NCBI RefSeq assembly: GCF_020880695.1
Contig: NZ_JAJIWO010000003.1
Span: forward strand, 248,001-312,000
Origin: Mucilaginibacter sp. UR6-11
GTDB taxonomy: Bacteria > Bacteroidota > Bacteroidia > Sphingobacteriales > Sphingobacteriaceae
DNA: 64,000 nt
Direction of reading: 5' to 3'
The position numbers and the translations under genes were made by a program. Under the pieces are notes generated by a model. It saw only the letters and a program-made list of their open reading frames with translations, was not told the origin of the DNA and did not search any database. Positions within the stretch are counted from its first letter, which is position 1. Each line of letters begins with the position of its first letter. This document shows positions 34,670-42,965 of the stretch, one piece after another.

Positions 34670-35407
34670 ATGAGAAAATTTCTGGGCTACATTTTATCGC
34701 CATTTGCCATCGCCGCCTTTTTTTTGGTGTTGATTATTTTTCAGCCGATCCAGTGGATAAGCTATAACCTTTTTGGATACAAAGCACATAAAAATGTAGT
34801 TGATATTTTAAACCTTTGCCTTACCCGTACTGTTTATTTATTGGGTAATACGGTTACGTTTATCAATAAACAAAATCTTCCGGAAGGACGCCCCATGATA
34901 TTCATGGCCAACCATCAGAGCCTGTTGGATATACCACCGCTTATTTATTATCTCCGCAAATACCATGCTAAGTTCATCTCGAAAATTGAGCTGACAAAGG
35001 GTATCCCCTCCATCTCTTACAATTTAAAATATGGCGGCGGCGCTAATATTGACCGTAATGATCCGCGCCAGTCGTTAATGGAAATGGGCAAATTGGGTAC
35101 CCGCATGAAAGAGAATAGATGGTCGGCGGTGATTTTTCCCGAGGGCACCCGCTCTAAAGACGGCAAGGTTAAATCCTTCCAGGCGGGCGGTATTGCCATT
35201 ATTCTGAAAAAATGCCCGGACGCGCTGCTGGTGCCCATCGCCATAAATAATTCCTGGAAAATGATCAGGTACGGCTCATACCCGCTTAATACCTTTACCA
35301 AAATGACATGGGAGGTACTGGAGCCAATTGAGCCCGGAACCGGTAGCGTTGACGAACTGGTTAAAGAAGCCGAGAACAGGATAAAAAAAGCATTAAACCA
35401 AGCCTGA
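34670..35407 (+). CDS. 1-acylglycerol-3-phosphate O-acyltransferase (PlsC-like)
   Basis: 245 residues with N-terminal membrane helix (SPFAIAAFFLVLIIF), catalytic HX4D in NHQSLLD (H82, D87), and the phosphate-binding block VIFPEGTRSKDGKVKSFQAG. It transfers an acyl chain to lysophosphatidate in phospholipid synthesis; some Bacteroidota homologues act on other lysolipids. ATG 34670 gives the standard start. A decayed TraB/GumN fragment follows directly. Confidence 0.92.
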   Translation: MRKFLGYILSPFAIAAFFLVLIIFQPIQWISYNLFGYKAHKNVVDILNLCLTRTVYLLGNTVTFINKQNLPEGRPMIFMANHQSLLDIPPLIYYLRKYHAKFISKIELTKGIPSISYNLKYGGGANIDRNDPRQSLMEMGKLGTRMKENRWSAVIFPEGTRSKDGKVKSFQAGGIAIILKKCPDALLVPIAINNSWKMIRYGSYPLNTFTKMTWEVLEPIEPGTGSVDELVKEAENRIKKALNQA

Positions 35408-35421
35408 TCAAACCGAACCTA

Positions 35422-35571
35422 AATCACCATGAAAAAGCAACCTTATTACTGCTGGCTTTAAAAGAACCATCAACTATTATAGCAGTTGGCGCCCCGCATT
35501 TGGTGGGGCAATACGGTTTAATTAATCAGTTGAGGTTAAAAGGGTATAAGGTTAGGCCGGTTAAGATATAA
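35422..35571 (+). pseudogene. Remnant of a TraB/GumN family gene (C-terminus only)
   Basis: An open frame without a start reads NHHEKATLLLLALKEPS then TIIAVGAPHLVGQYGLINQL and RLKGYKVRPVKI to TAA at 35569-35571. AVGAxHLxGxxGLIxxLxxKGYxVxPV is the characteristic end of TraB/GumN proteins. The other 200 or more residues are missing; the frame runs back into plsC. It is a fragment left by deletion, next to the inverted-repeat element. Confidence 0.7.
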
Positions 35572-35586
35572 GAACCTTAACCAAGA

Positions 35587-35984
35587 TGTCATTTCGAAAC
35601 GAGGTACGAGTGAGAAATCTTATATGCTATGCAATCTATCCGCTTACCTCGGCATTTAAAAATTTCCAATCAGGGTTAAAAGAATCAATCAAAGCATTTT
35701 TCTTTTCTCTACGCAATTTTTTCAGTTGCTTTTCGCGACCTATAGCATAATTTATATGGCTAAAATGCTCAAAGTAAACTAAATTATAACAGAAAATTTA
35801 CCTGCAAACGTTTTTGGATTTCCTTTATTTTCAGTGTGCTCATACAGTCTCCTACTCAAATCGTTAGTGACACCTATATACAAAACTGTCTTTTCAGAAT
35901 TGGTTGTTATATATACTAGAAGTTATAGTTCCACATTTTTCGCGTGTATAAGATTTCTCACTCGTACCTCGTTTCGAAATGACA
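35587..35984. mobile_element. 398-bp element with perfect 38-bp terminal inverted repeats and GIY-YIG cargo
   Basis: The left end (35587-35624) begins TGTCATTTCGAAACGAGG and the right end (35947-35984) is its exact reverse complement over all 38 bases. Between them lies a single frameshifted GIY-YIG nuclease gene on the minus strand. No target duplication is evident. No transposase is present, so any movement would need a function in trans or the nuclease itself. A related sequence (44921-44956) occurs elsewhere in the window. Confidence 0.85.
35636..35936 (-). pseudogene. GIY-YIG nuclease family gene with two frameshifts
   Basis: Frames joined from ATG 35936 give MWNYNFY, a frameshift, VYITTNSEKTVLYIGVTNDL (the paired aromatic/GIY-YIG strands VYI and YIG), SRRLYEHTENKGNPKTFAGK, FSV, a second frameshift, NLVYFEHFSHINYAIGREKQ and LKKLRREKKNALIDSFNPDW to TAG 35636-35638. 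The locus is 301 bases; two single-base deletions from a 303-base, 100-residue gene explain it exactly. Stand-alone GIY-YIG proteins of this size (UPF0213/YhbQ-like) are common in Bacteroidota. Broken here. Confidence 0.9.
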
Positions 35985-36045
35985 CCCCTTTTTTTATTTA
36001 CCCGTTTGCTTATCAACTCCTCCGCCTGTTGGAAGGGGCCTGGGG

Positions 36046-36777
36046 CTAAACGTTTTTCCCGTCAATGATCTTAAAGAAATCATCGCGGTAAGTATCGCCT
36101 ACCGGGATAATTTTATCGCCAATGCGGATGCGGCTGCGTTCAATACTGTCAATTTTATTAAGTGCCACAATGTATGATTTATGCACGCGGATAAAATGCT
36201 TCTCGGGCAGGGTATCCTCCATCTTCTTCATGTTTTGCAGGGTGATAATCCGCTCGGCAGTAGTGAAAATAGAGATATAATCTTTTAATCCTTCAATAAA
36301 CAGGATCTGGTGCAGATAAACCTTCTGGATCTTATGCTCGCTTTTAACGAAGATAAAATCGCTTAAAAAATCATTTTGCTGTTGTTGTACCTGCACAGGT
36401 TCGGGCGCCGCAACCTTTGCCGGCTGAATAATGCCCTGTGCCTTTTGCGCGGCCTTAAAAAAACGGTCGAAAGCGATAGGTTTAAGCAGGTAGTCAACCA
36501 CGTCAAGCTCATAACCCTCTAACGCGTATTGCGGATAGGCTGTGGTTAAAATAACTTTGGTTTTACCATTGGCTATGCGCAAAAATTGGATGCCGGTAAG
36601 TTCGGGCATTTGCACATCAAGAAACACCAGGTCAATATTACCATCCTGTACCAGTGTTAAGGCTTCAATAGGGTTAGTGGTCGACTTAACTAACTCCATA
36701 AAAGGCACTTTGGATATATAGTCTTCCAGTATATGTAGCGCCAAAGGCTCATCATCAACTATAAGGCATCTTATCAT
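36046..36777 (-). CDS. LytTR-type response regulator
   Basis: 243 residues: receiver domain with D8/D9 and phosphoacceptor D54 (LVFLDVQMPELTG), a Gln-rich linker (VQVQQQQNDF), and a LytTR DNA-binding domain (about 140-240, FIFVKSEHKIQKVYLHQILF and HFIRVHKSYIVALNKIDSIE). It is cotranscribed with the histidine kinase, with one base between the stop and start. The divergent peptide/ABC operon is the obvious candidate target. Confidence 0.95.
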   Translation of the reverse strand: MIRCLIVDDEPLALHILEDYISKVPFMELVKSTTNPIEALTLVQDGNIDLVFLDVQMPELTGIQFLRIANGKTKVILTTAYPQYALEGYELDVVDYLLKPIAFDRFFKAAQKAQGIIQPAKVAAPEPVQVQQQQNDFLSDFIFVKSEHKIQKVYLHQILFIEGLKDYISIFTTAERIITLQNMKKMEDTLPEKHFIRVHKSYIVALNKIDSIERSRIRIGDKIIPVGDTYRDDFFKIIDGKNV

Positions 36778-36778
36778 G

Positions 36779-37810
36779 CTATAAAACTAAGGATAATTCG
36801 CAAGTATAGGTATCTGTTTCATCACGGATATCTAAATTATATTTTCCGGGATATAACAGGTCAAGCCTGCGTTTAACATTGTTTAAGCCTATACCGCCTA
36901 ACGGATCACGATTATTGCGGTGCTTTTTGTTTCGGATATAGAACTGTAAATGCTGCTGATTTACATTAACAAACAAGGTGATGGGCGACAGGGAATCATT
37001 GGCTATACCGTGTTTAAACGCATTTTCAATAAAGGCGATAAGCAGCAAAGGCACTATTTGCTGATCGGTTATCTCGCCATCAACCTTAAAATCAATATAA
37101 GCATTATTGCCAAACCGTATTTTTTGCAGGTCGATATAATTTTGCAGGTATTGAAGCTCCTTTGACAGATCAACCTTATTGTCATTACACTCATACAGCA
37201 TATACCGCATTATTTCTGATAACTTGAGGATGGCCCCCGGCGTGTTTTCTGAATGCTGGTAGGCCAGGGAGTAAATGCTGTTTAATGAGTTAAATAAAAA
37301 GTGCGGATTGATCTGTGATTTTAAAAAGGCAAGCTCGGCGGTAAGGCGCTGGTTCTCCAGGTCGCGCTGGATACGTTCATTTAAAAACCAATCTACGCTA
37401 AACTTTAACAACACACTCAGGCATATAAATATGCCGCTGTTAAACAGTGTACTTGTAAAATATGACCAAAAGCCTATTACAACCCGCTTTGTCTCGTTTG
37501 GCCCGGCCATATGGGTCAAGACATCCTGTTTAAACAATAGCCCTATGCCATATTTACCAACGCCATAAATCACCATCGTGACTATAACTATAAAAATATA
37601 AGCACCATAACGCTTTTTATTTAAAAACTGCGGTATAAAAAAAAGGTAATTGAGATAGAAAAGGCTGATATTGATTGCACCAAAAAGCACAATGATAACC
37701 AGCATGCTCTGCGTGCTCATTTTGGTATTGTTGTGCACAACAAATAAAAAAAACAGAATAATACTTGTCCAAATAACTATATGTGCTATTATTTGCCAGA
37801 TTTTTTTCAT
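36779..37810 (-). CDS. LytS-like sensor histidine kinase
   Basis: 343 residues from ATG 37810; a GTG codon just before it is in frame but follows the -7 box too closely. Four N-terminal membrane helices without a large sensory domain, then a His_kinase domain with LKSQINPHFLFNSLNSIYSL (phosphorylated His), the N box IPLLLIAFIENAFKHGI and the G box GGIGLNNVKRRLDLLYPG. Membrane-embedded sensing of a peptide or membrane signal is typical of the class. It pairs with the adjacent LytTR regulator. Confidence 0.94.
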   Translation of the reverse strand: MKKIWQIIAHIVIWTSIILFFLFVVHNNTKMSTQSMLVIIVLFGAINISLFYLNYLFFIPQFLNKKRYGAYIFIVIVTMVIYGVGKYGIGLLFKQDVLTHMAGPNETKRVVIGFWSYFTSTLFNSGIFICLSVLLKFSVDWFLNERIQRDLENQRLTAELAFLKSQINPHFLFNSLNSIYSLAYQHSENTPGAILKLSEIMRYMLYECNDNKVDLSKELQYLQNYIDLQKIRFGNNAYIDFKVDGEITDQQIVPLLLIAFIENAFKHGIANDSLSPITLFVNVNQQHLQFYIRNKKHRNNRDPLGGIGLNNVKRRLDLLYPGKYNLDIRDETDTYTCELSLVL

Positions 37811-37815
37811 CACCT

Positions 37816-37823
37816 CAAAATTA
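37816..37823 (-). promoter_or_regulatory. -7 box of the histidine kinase gene, leaderless arrangement
   Basis: Minus-strand TAATTTTG (37823 to 37816) matches TAnnTTTG and is five bases from the ATG, the same spacing as before nuoA. No clear -33 element. Confidence 0.45.
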
Positions 37824-38016
37824 GTATTTTGATTTACGGCGCTGCATTATTTATATACAGGCGCGCATTTTATCGATGAACGGGCATTTTAACCCGACGA
37901 ACCAACCGTTGAATATAAACGGGCGTTCATCTAGAAATTAGGGGGGTTGGTATAATTGTTTTTAGCAGGAAAAAAAAATAATATTCCTTTGTTGCATCAA
38001 AAAAAAAACAATCACA

Positions 38017-38229
38017 ATGAAAAAGCTGTTCACCAATACCAATCCCTTTATACTGTTACTTGCTCCGGTAATGTTTGCATTAATTATGGGCGTCAGTTAT
38101 CAGTTTGAACAAAAAAAGCACGAAACCGAAAATACCGCTGCCTCTGCAGTACACGCAACTTCTTTGTTTTTTAAAGGTGTTAATTTAGTAAAAACCGTTT
38201 GCTCCATCAGCAAACCCGACGTATGGTAA
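38017..38229 (+). CDS. 70-residue membrane or secreted peptide upstream of the ABC exporter
   Basis: Starts MKKLFTNTNPFILLLAPVMF with one hydrophobic segment (about 10-28), then a charged middle (EQKKHETENTAAS) and a C-terminal part with TSLFFKGVNLVKTVCSISKP and the end DVW. The stop overlaps the start of the ABC ATPase (ATGGTAA), so translation is coupled. No family recognised. Position between a LytTR/kinase pair and an ABC-2 exporter suggests a signalling peptide, exported substrate or accessory membrane protein; this is inference. Confidence 0.75.
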   Translation: MKKLFTNTNPFILLLAPVMFALIMGVSYQFEQKKHETENTAASAVHATSLFFKGVNLVKTVCSISKPDVW

Positions 38230-39128
38230 TACAAACCGAGGGTTTAACCTTTAACTTTGGCAACCAAACGGTTGTTAAATCACTATCACTACAAGTTCCG
38301 GAAGGAAGTATATATGGTTTTCTTGGCCCTAACGGCGCCGGGAAAACCACTACTATTAAATTACTGCTTAACCTGCTGCAATCGCACGAAGGCAGCATCA
38401 AAATATTCGGCCTGGATTTCCGGGCGCACCGCAAAGAAATATTATCGCAGGTAGGTTCGCTTATTGAGCAGCCCGCCATTTACGCCCACCTCACCGGTAA
38501 AGAAAATTTATTGAACCGGGCCATCCTTTTACAGGTATCACCAAAACGTGTTGATGAAATGCTTGAACTGGTGCAGTTAACTACTGCAGCAGGCAAAAAA
38601 GCCGGTAAATATTCGCTGGGGATGAAACAGCGACTGGGTATCGCGTTAGCGTTATTGTCTGATCCTAAATTGCTGATCCTTGACGAACCCACCAACGGCC
38701 TTGATCCTAACGGGATCATCGAGATCCGCCAACTGCTAAAGAAACTGGTTGCAGAGCACAATAAAACTGTTTTTATATCAAGCCATTTGCTGGCCGAGAT
38801 TGAGCGCATGGCTACCCACGTAGGTATCATTAACAATGGCGAACTGCTTTTTCAGGGTGATGTAAAGGACCTTGAAGCTATAAGCCAGCCATTGGTATAC
38901 ATTGAAACCAGCAACATTGTTGACGCCGCCAACCTGCTTACCAAAAACAGTTATACGGTTGCCGATATTAATGAGGATGCTATTTCGGTGATCTATCAAT
39001 CAAAAGAAAAAACGGGCGAGATCAATGCTTTGCTTAACCAGCACGGCTACACCGTTTACAGCATACACAAAGTACAGAAGGACCTTGAGAAACTATTTTT
39101 AGACATTACCCAAACCGCGGCAAAATGA
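38223..39128 (+). CDS. ABC transporter ATPase, bacitracin/lantibiotic-exporter type
   Basis: 301 residues from ATG 38223 (MVIQTEGLTFNFG); an upstream in-frame start at 38199 is disfavoured because it lies deep in the 70-residue gene. Motifs: Walker A GFLGPNGAGKTTTIKLLLNL, signature YSLGMKQRLGIALALL, Walker B LLILDEPTNGLDPNG and switch His SSHLLAEIERMA. The C-terminal 80 residues form the extra domain seen in BcrA/CcmA-like ATPases. It pairs with the ABC-2 permease, overlapping by four bases. Confidence 0.95.
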   Translation: MVIQTEGLTFNFGNQTVVKSLSLQVPEGSIYGFLGPNGAGKTTTIKLLLNLLQSHEGSIKIFGLDFRAHRKEILSQVGSLIEQPAIYAHLTGKENLLNRAILLQVSPKRVDEMLELVQLTTAAGKKAGKYSLGMKQRLGIALALLSDPKLLILDEPTNGLDPNGIIEIRQLLKKLVAEHNKTVFISSHLLAEIERMATHVGIINNGELLFQGDVKDLEAISQPLVYIETSNIVDAANLLTKNSYTVADINEDAISVIYQSKEKTGEINALLNQHGYTVYSIHKVQKDLEKLFLDITQTAAK

Positions 39129-39925
39129 AAGGCTTCTTACTATCCCTCCGGTCAGAATTTTACAAGAGCCGCAAAACGTTAGGCTTTTGGTCGGCCATAT
39201 TGTTGCCGTTAATCCTGATAACGTTAATAAGCCTGGGCTTTTATACCCATAGCAGCAAACTGGCACATTTACCTGGCTTAATGTTGTGGATGCAGTTTGC
39301 CGGCGCTGTGCTAAATATCATGGGCGCTTTATTACTGCCGATGTTTGTAATATTTATAGGCTATTCGGTAAACGCCATCGAACATAAGGCCGATACCTGG
39401 AAAACCCTGTTCAGCCTGCCAATCGCAAAATGGTCGGTTTACTCGGCCAAGTTTGCTTATGCTTTGCTGCTGGTTTTTATATCGCTGCTGTTATTTGCAT
39501 TGTTTACTATAGGCTTCGGCAATTTATTGGGATTGCTAAAACCCGAACTCAAATTTGCCGGGACCCACATGGAATTAACGCTGTTCCAGATCTATTTTAA
39601 ATTGTTCCTTTCAGCCTTGGGCATCCTGTCCATCCAGTTTTTACTGAGTCTGCTTTGGTCAGACTTTTTAAAGCCGATGGGGATTGGCTTCGTCTGTTTT
39701 ATTATCGGCGTTATTAGTGTCGGTGTTAACTGGGAATATGCTTACCTGATCCCCTATGCCCATCCTATGCTTGCCCTTAAAAGCATGATACCGCATACCA
39801 AAGGTTTTGATCCCAATAAAATGGCGATTGATATTTTTACCCAGGATGTGTTTGTTAGCCTGGCGGTATTTGCGGTGGTATTTGTTGCCGGATTTTTTAT
39901 TGTGCAGCGGAAGAGCGTGAAGTAG
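39125..39925 (+). CDS. ABC-2 family permease, lantibiotic-immunity/LytTR-associated type
   Basis: 266 residues and about six helices, with N-terminal LLSLRSEFYKSRKTLGFWSA (the usual start of ABC-2 permeases that begin by binding the ATPase), EHKADTWKTLFSLPIAKWSVYSAKF and a final FAVVFVAGFFIVQRKSVK. With the ATPase it forms an exporter whose substrate could be an antimicrobial or the small peptide encoded upstream. It ends before a long hairpin-forming repeat. Confidence 0.92.
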   Translation: MKGFLLSLRSEFYKSRKTLGFWSAILLPLILITLISLGFYTHSSKLAHLPGLMLWMQFAGAVLNIMGALLLPMFVIFIGYSVNAIEHKADTWKTLFSLPIAKWSVYSAKFAYALLLVFISLLLFALFTIGFGNLLGLLKPELKFAGTHMELTLFQIYFKLFLSALGILSIQFLLSLLWSDFLKPMGIGFVCFIIGVISVGVNWEYAYLIPYAHPMLALKSMIPHTKGFDPNKMAIDIFTQDVFVSLAVFAVVFVAGFFIVQRKSVK

Positions 39926-40048
39926 TTTTGAGTGGTGAGTTTTGAGTTTAAAGACCTCACTACTAAAAGTAGTTTTGAGTAATGAGTTGTGAGTTTTGAG
40001 TTAAAGACCTCATTCATTACTCACAACTCAAAACTCACCACTCACAAC
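39926..40048. repeat. GAGTTTTGAGT word repeat forming a long hairpin
   Basis: GAGTGGTGAGTTTTGAGTT (39930-39948) has a perfect 19-base inverted copy at 40025-40043, and related words (GAGTAATGAGTTGTGAGTT) and AAAGACCTCA occur twice between. It fills the whole space between two convergent genes. No U-run follows. Confidence 0.85.
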
Positions 40049-41425
40049 TCATCTCACCGGTTTCGGAAATACCGGCAGGCTCTCATGCCCTTCGGCATCT
40101 ACCGATTGCACGGCAAAAAAATAATTATCTTTCGAGTAGTCTAACGTAGCTTCATTGCCGGTTACAAAGATCTTCTTCTCCCAAAACGGGCTGGTGGTTT
40201 CGCGCATCAGGATATAATAGCCTGCGGGTTTTCTGCCGGTTTTAGGCGCTTCCCATTTCAGCGTGGTATTATTGGTAAGCGCGGTGGTGGTTACCCCTAC
40301 GCCTGCCGGCGCGGCAGGCGCCGACGCCAGGTTTGCCAACACCGATAAATTCATCCGCGCCACTTTTTGGATAAAGTCATAATCTGCAAACTCGGGCAGG
40401 TCGCCATATATTACTCCTTTTTCGGTGCGCAGGTCCTGGTGCTGGTGGGTAAAGTCTTCATTCATTTCTGTCAGCCTGACCGCAGTAAAACCCTGCAGCT
40501 GGAATGACGTTTGATCGCCGCCCCTTAAAAACCGGTCCCGGCGATAGATCAGTTTCACATCCAGCTGATCTACATAACGCTCGGCAATCTCTTTGGTATA
40601 ACGGGCCAGCTGGCGCGACGGGCTGTCGGTTTCGCCGCCATTGCCTATCAGGGCGCTTATAGCCGCAGCTACACGGCGACTGGTATCACCTTTTAAAACA
40701 GCGTCGACAGAAGGGATGCCTTCGCTAAACACGCGTACACGGCTGTTATCCTTCAAATCATTATCCTGCCCGTGCGTATTGCCAACAATATCATTGTTCA
40801 GCATAGCATCCACGTTCCAGTGCTCGTCCTTAGCGCGTTTGGCAACATGCGCCGATCCGTTAAGGCCCTGCTCCTCGCCCGGCACCGCCATAAAAATTAT
40901 CGTAGCGGGGAATGAGCGCCCGGCCATTACCCGGCAGATTTCCATAGATACCGCTGTCCCGGATGCATCGTCAACCGCCCCGGGTTCAACCGCGTTTGCA
41001 TTCATCATATCTGTAACCCTGGAATCATAATGGCCCGATACGATATATACGCGTGTGTCGGCGGGGTCCGTACCCTTTAATATGGCCAATACGTTTTTTA
41101 ATACGGTTGGTTTATCAAAACGGCCGCCGGCAGGTTGTACAAAGGCATCAAATGCCACCGTCATCCTTCCGTTTGAAGCGGCAGCGTAGCTTTCCATTTC
41201 GCTTTTTATCCAGTTACGGGCGGCGCCGATACCCGTTGTTTTGCCGGTGGTATCGCTAAGCGTATTACGTGATTTAAAACTTACCAGCTTACGCACAATG
41301 GCTTCGATATTTTTCGACGATACTTCATCAACCATCTGTTTAATAACGGCATCCTGCCGTATGGTAGTTTGTGCAACCGTTGAAGTGGCAAGGAACAATA
41401 AAAAGGAGAGTTTTAAATATTTCAT
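40049..41425 (-). CDS. M28 family zinc aminopeptidase, exported
   Basis: 458 residues from ATG 41425, which starts a signal peptide (LKLSFLLFLATSTVAQ); an in-frame TTG further upstream is disfavoured. The peptidase domain has zinc-ligand motifs VSGHYDSR, EPGAVDDASGTAVSME and VPGEEQGLNGSAHVAK, then NNDIVGNTHGQD. The last 90 residues look like a fibronectin-III-like domain (APAGVGVTTTALTNNTTLKW). It would cleave peptides in the periplasm or outside. Monocistronic. Confidence 0.9.
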   Translation of the reverse strand: MKYLKLSFLLFLATSTVAQTTIRQDAVIKQMVDEVSSKNIEAIVRKLVSFKSRNTLSDTTGKTTGIGAARNWIKSEMESYAAASNGRMTVAFDAFVQPAGGRFDKPTVLKNVLAILKGTDPADTRVYIVSGHYDSRVTDMMNANAVEPGAVDDASGTAVSMEICRVMAGRSFPATIIFMAVPGEEQGLNGSAHVAKRAKDEHWNVDAMLNNDIVGNTHGQDNDLKDNSRVRVFSEGIPSVDAVLKGDTSRRVAAAISALIGNGGETDSPSRQLARYTKEIAERYVDQLDVKLIYRRDRFLRGGDQTSFQLQGFTAVRLTEMNEDFTHQHQDLRTEKGVIYGDLPEFADYDFIQKVARMNLSVLANLASAPAAPAGVGVTTTALTNNTTLKWEAPKTGRKPAGYYILMRETTSPFWEKKIFVTGNEATLDYSKDNYFFAVQSVDAEGHESLPVFPKPVR

Positions 41426-41550
41426 ATCGGGTAATAAAAACAACTGTTAAACAAGCTCCATAAAGCAATGCCTGTGTAATATCGGGAAATCTTTACAAAA
41501 AAGCTAACAGGCGGCTAACCGGCCGTAATTTACAATTTGATATAAAAAAG

Positions 41551-41577
41551 AAGAGCTCCTGATGGGCAGGAGCTCTT
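41551..41577 (-). terminator. Hairpin with a gene-leader-like flank
   Basis: AAGAGCTCCTG (41551-41561) pairs perfectly with CAGGAGCTCTT (41567-41577). Read on the minus strand it is followed by CTTTTTTATAT, good for a terminator, but no minus-strand gene ends close by. On the plus strand the following CTAACCAATTATAAACC and a 16-codon ORF (from 41602) look like a decapitated gene leader. Confidence 0.6.
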
Positions 41578-41747
41578 ACTAACCAATTATAAACCAATAT
41601 ATGAGAAAGATATGCTTTTCTGAATTACATCAAATCAGCACATTACGTTAATTCGATTTGCTGAATAATAAGTTACAAACGCTGTGCCGAATAATTAATT
41701 GTACTTATTGTAGCTATAACACTAATGTTACACGCCTGCCCACGCAT

Positions 41748-41782
41748 AAAAAAGAGCGCTGGTTTATGGCCGGCGCTCTCTT
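41748..41782 (-). terminator. Terminator of uppP
   Basis: AGAGCGC (41753-41759) and GCGCTCT (41773-41779) form a stem with a U-run on the minus strand, 19 bases past the uppP stop. The remainder of 41578-41747 shows no gene. Confidence 0.85.
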
Positions 41783-41800
41783 ATTATATACTTAAGTGTC

Positions 41801-42604
41801 TTAAACTGTGTGCAATACGTTGCCAGAATAGTACAATATAATAATAACTATGCCTGCCAATATGCGGTAAATACCAAACAGCCTGAAGCCTTTCTGCTCT
41901 AAAAAAGTAATGAACGATTTGATGGCCAATAAAGCCACAATAAAAGCGATAGCGCTGCCTATTAAAAGATATTTGATATCCTGATGCAGATCGGCAGCGG
42001 CCATATTTCCGTGCTTGTAAAAATCATACAGATCTTTGAGGGTTGCACCAAACATGGTTGGCACTGCTAAAAAGAACGAAAATTCGGCGGCGGCCTTGCG
42101 GCTCAGCTTTTGGGTCATACCGCCTACTATTGAAGCGCCCGAACGTGACACACCCGGCACCATAGCCAAACATTGAAACAAGCCTATTTTAAGCGCTGTG
42201 AGATAGGTAATTTCTTTTTCGTCGTCAATGGTTGGTTTATTAAACCACTCATCAACAAACAGCAGGATAACGCCGCCTATAACGAAGGCAACCGCCACCA
42301 CCAGGGGGCTCTCTAAAAGAATGTCTATTTTCTTTTTTAACAGCAAACCAAAAATTACAGCCGGGATCACACCGATGATCAGTTTTATATAAAAATCAAC
42401 CGACCGGAAAAAGCGTTTAAAATAAAGCACCACTACCGCCAGGATAGCTCCCAACTGGATAACGATCTCAAAAAGTTTAACAAATTCGTCTTTGCCTATC
42501 CCCATTATGGCACTGGCCACAACCAGGTGCCCGGTTGATGATACGGGTAAAAACTCGGTCAGTCCTTCAATAACAGCAAGGACGATTACATGAATAATAT
42601 TCAT
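41801..42604 (-). CDS. uppP: Undecaprenyl-diphosphatase
   Basis: 267 residues, polytopic BacA-family enzyme that dephosphorylates undecaprenyl pyrophosphate to recycle the cell-wall carrier lipid. Catalytic motifs are [17 protein letters not shown] and [18 protein letters not shown], with VGATLKD-type [15 protein letters not shown]. Length and motifs are complete. It is third in ftsX-like, DUF3098, uppP. Confidence 0.97.
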   Translation of the reverse strand: MNIIHVIVLAVIEGLTEFLPVSSTGHLVVASAIMGIGKDEFVKLFEIVIQLGAILAVVVLYFKRFFRSVDFYIKLIIGVIPAVIFGLLLKKKIDILLESPLVVAVAFVIGGVILLFVDEWFNKPTIDDEKEITYLTALKIGLFQCLAMVPGVSRSGASIVGGMTQKLSRKAAAEFSFFLAVPTMFGATLKDLYDFYKHGNMAAADLHQDIKYLLIGSAIAFIVALLAIKSFITFLEQKGFRLFGIYRILAGIVIIILYYSGNVLHTV

Positions 42605-42636
42605 TTAGGGGAGATAAGTTTTAATAGCCTGAACGG

Positions 42637-42894
42637 TTATTTAGCATCCGACTTTTTAAGTATGGCATAAAAGCCGATGCCAAAGCCGGTTAATACAACT
42701 ATTGGCGCAATAACTATTTTTGTAGTGCTGTAAATATCCGTCGTGCCTGACATCAGTACGAAACCCAATGCCACAACAGCAATGCTGATGATAAACCAGG
42801 TATAATTACTCTTATCAAATATAAATTTTACGGGCGTAGTGTTTGCCGGTGTTTTAGCCGGTGCTTTTGCTGCCGGTTGTGTGGTCTTTGCCAT
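42637..42894 (-). CDS. DUF3098 family small membrane protein
   Basis: 85 residues: a low-complexity Ala/Pro/Lys N-terminus (AKAPAKTPANTTP), then FIFDKSNYTWFIISIAVVAL and IVLTGFGIGFYAILKKS, two helices typical of DUF3098. The family is found next to ftsX and uppP in Bacteroidota, as here, suggesting a division/envelope role without proof. Confidence 0.9.
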   Translation of the reverse strand: MAKTTQPAAKAPAKTPANTTPVKFIFDKSNYTWFIISIAVVALGFVLMSGTTDIYSTTKIVIAPIVVLTGFGIGFYAILKKSDAK

Positions 42895-42965
42895 CTGTCT
42901 TAATTATTGAATGCGTGAATGCGTGATTTAGCGGATTGAGGTAACTTTACCGTTGTCCGTTCACC

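Noticed and set aside
35587..35984. Ordinary insertion sequence
   Set aside because: No transposase frame and no target duplication; the only cargo is a GIY-YIG pseudogene.
38207..38836. Minus-strand frames opposite the ABC ATPase
   Set aside because: Antisense to Walker and signature motifs of a clear ATPase; no support.
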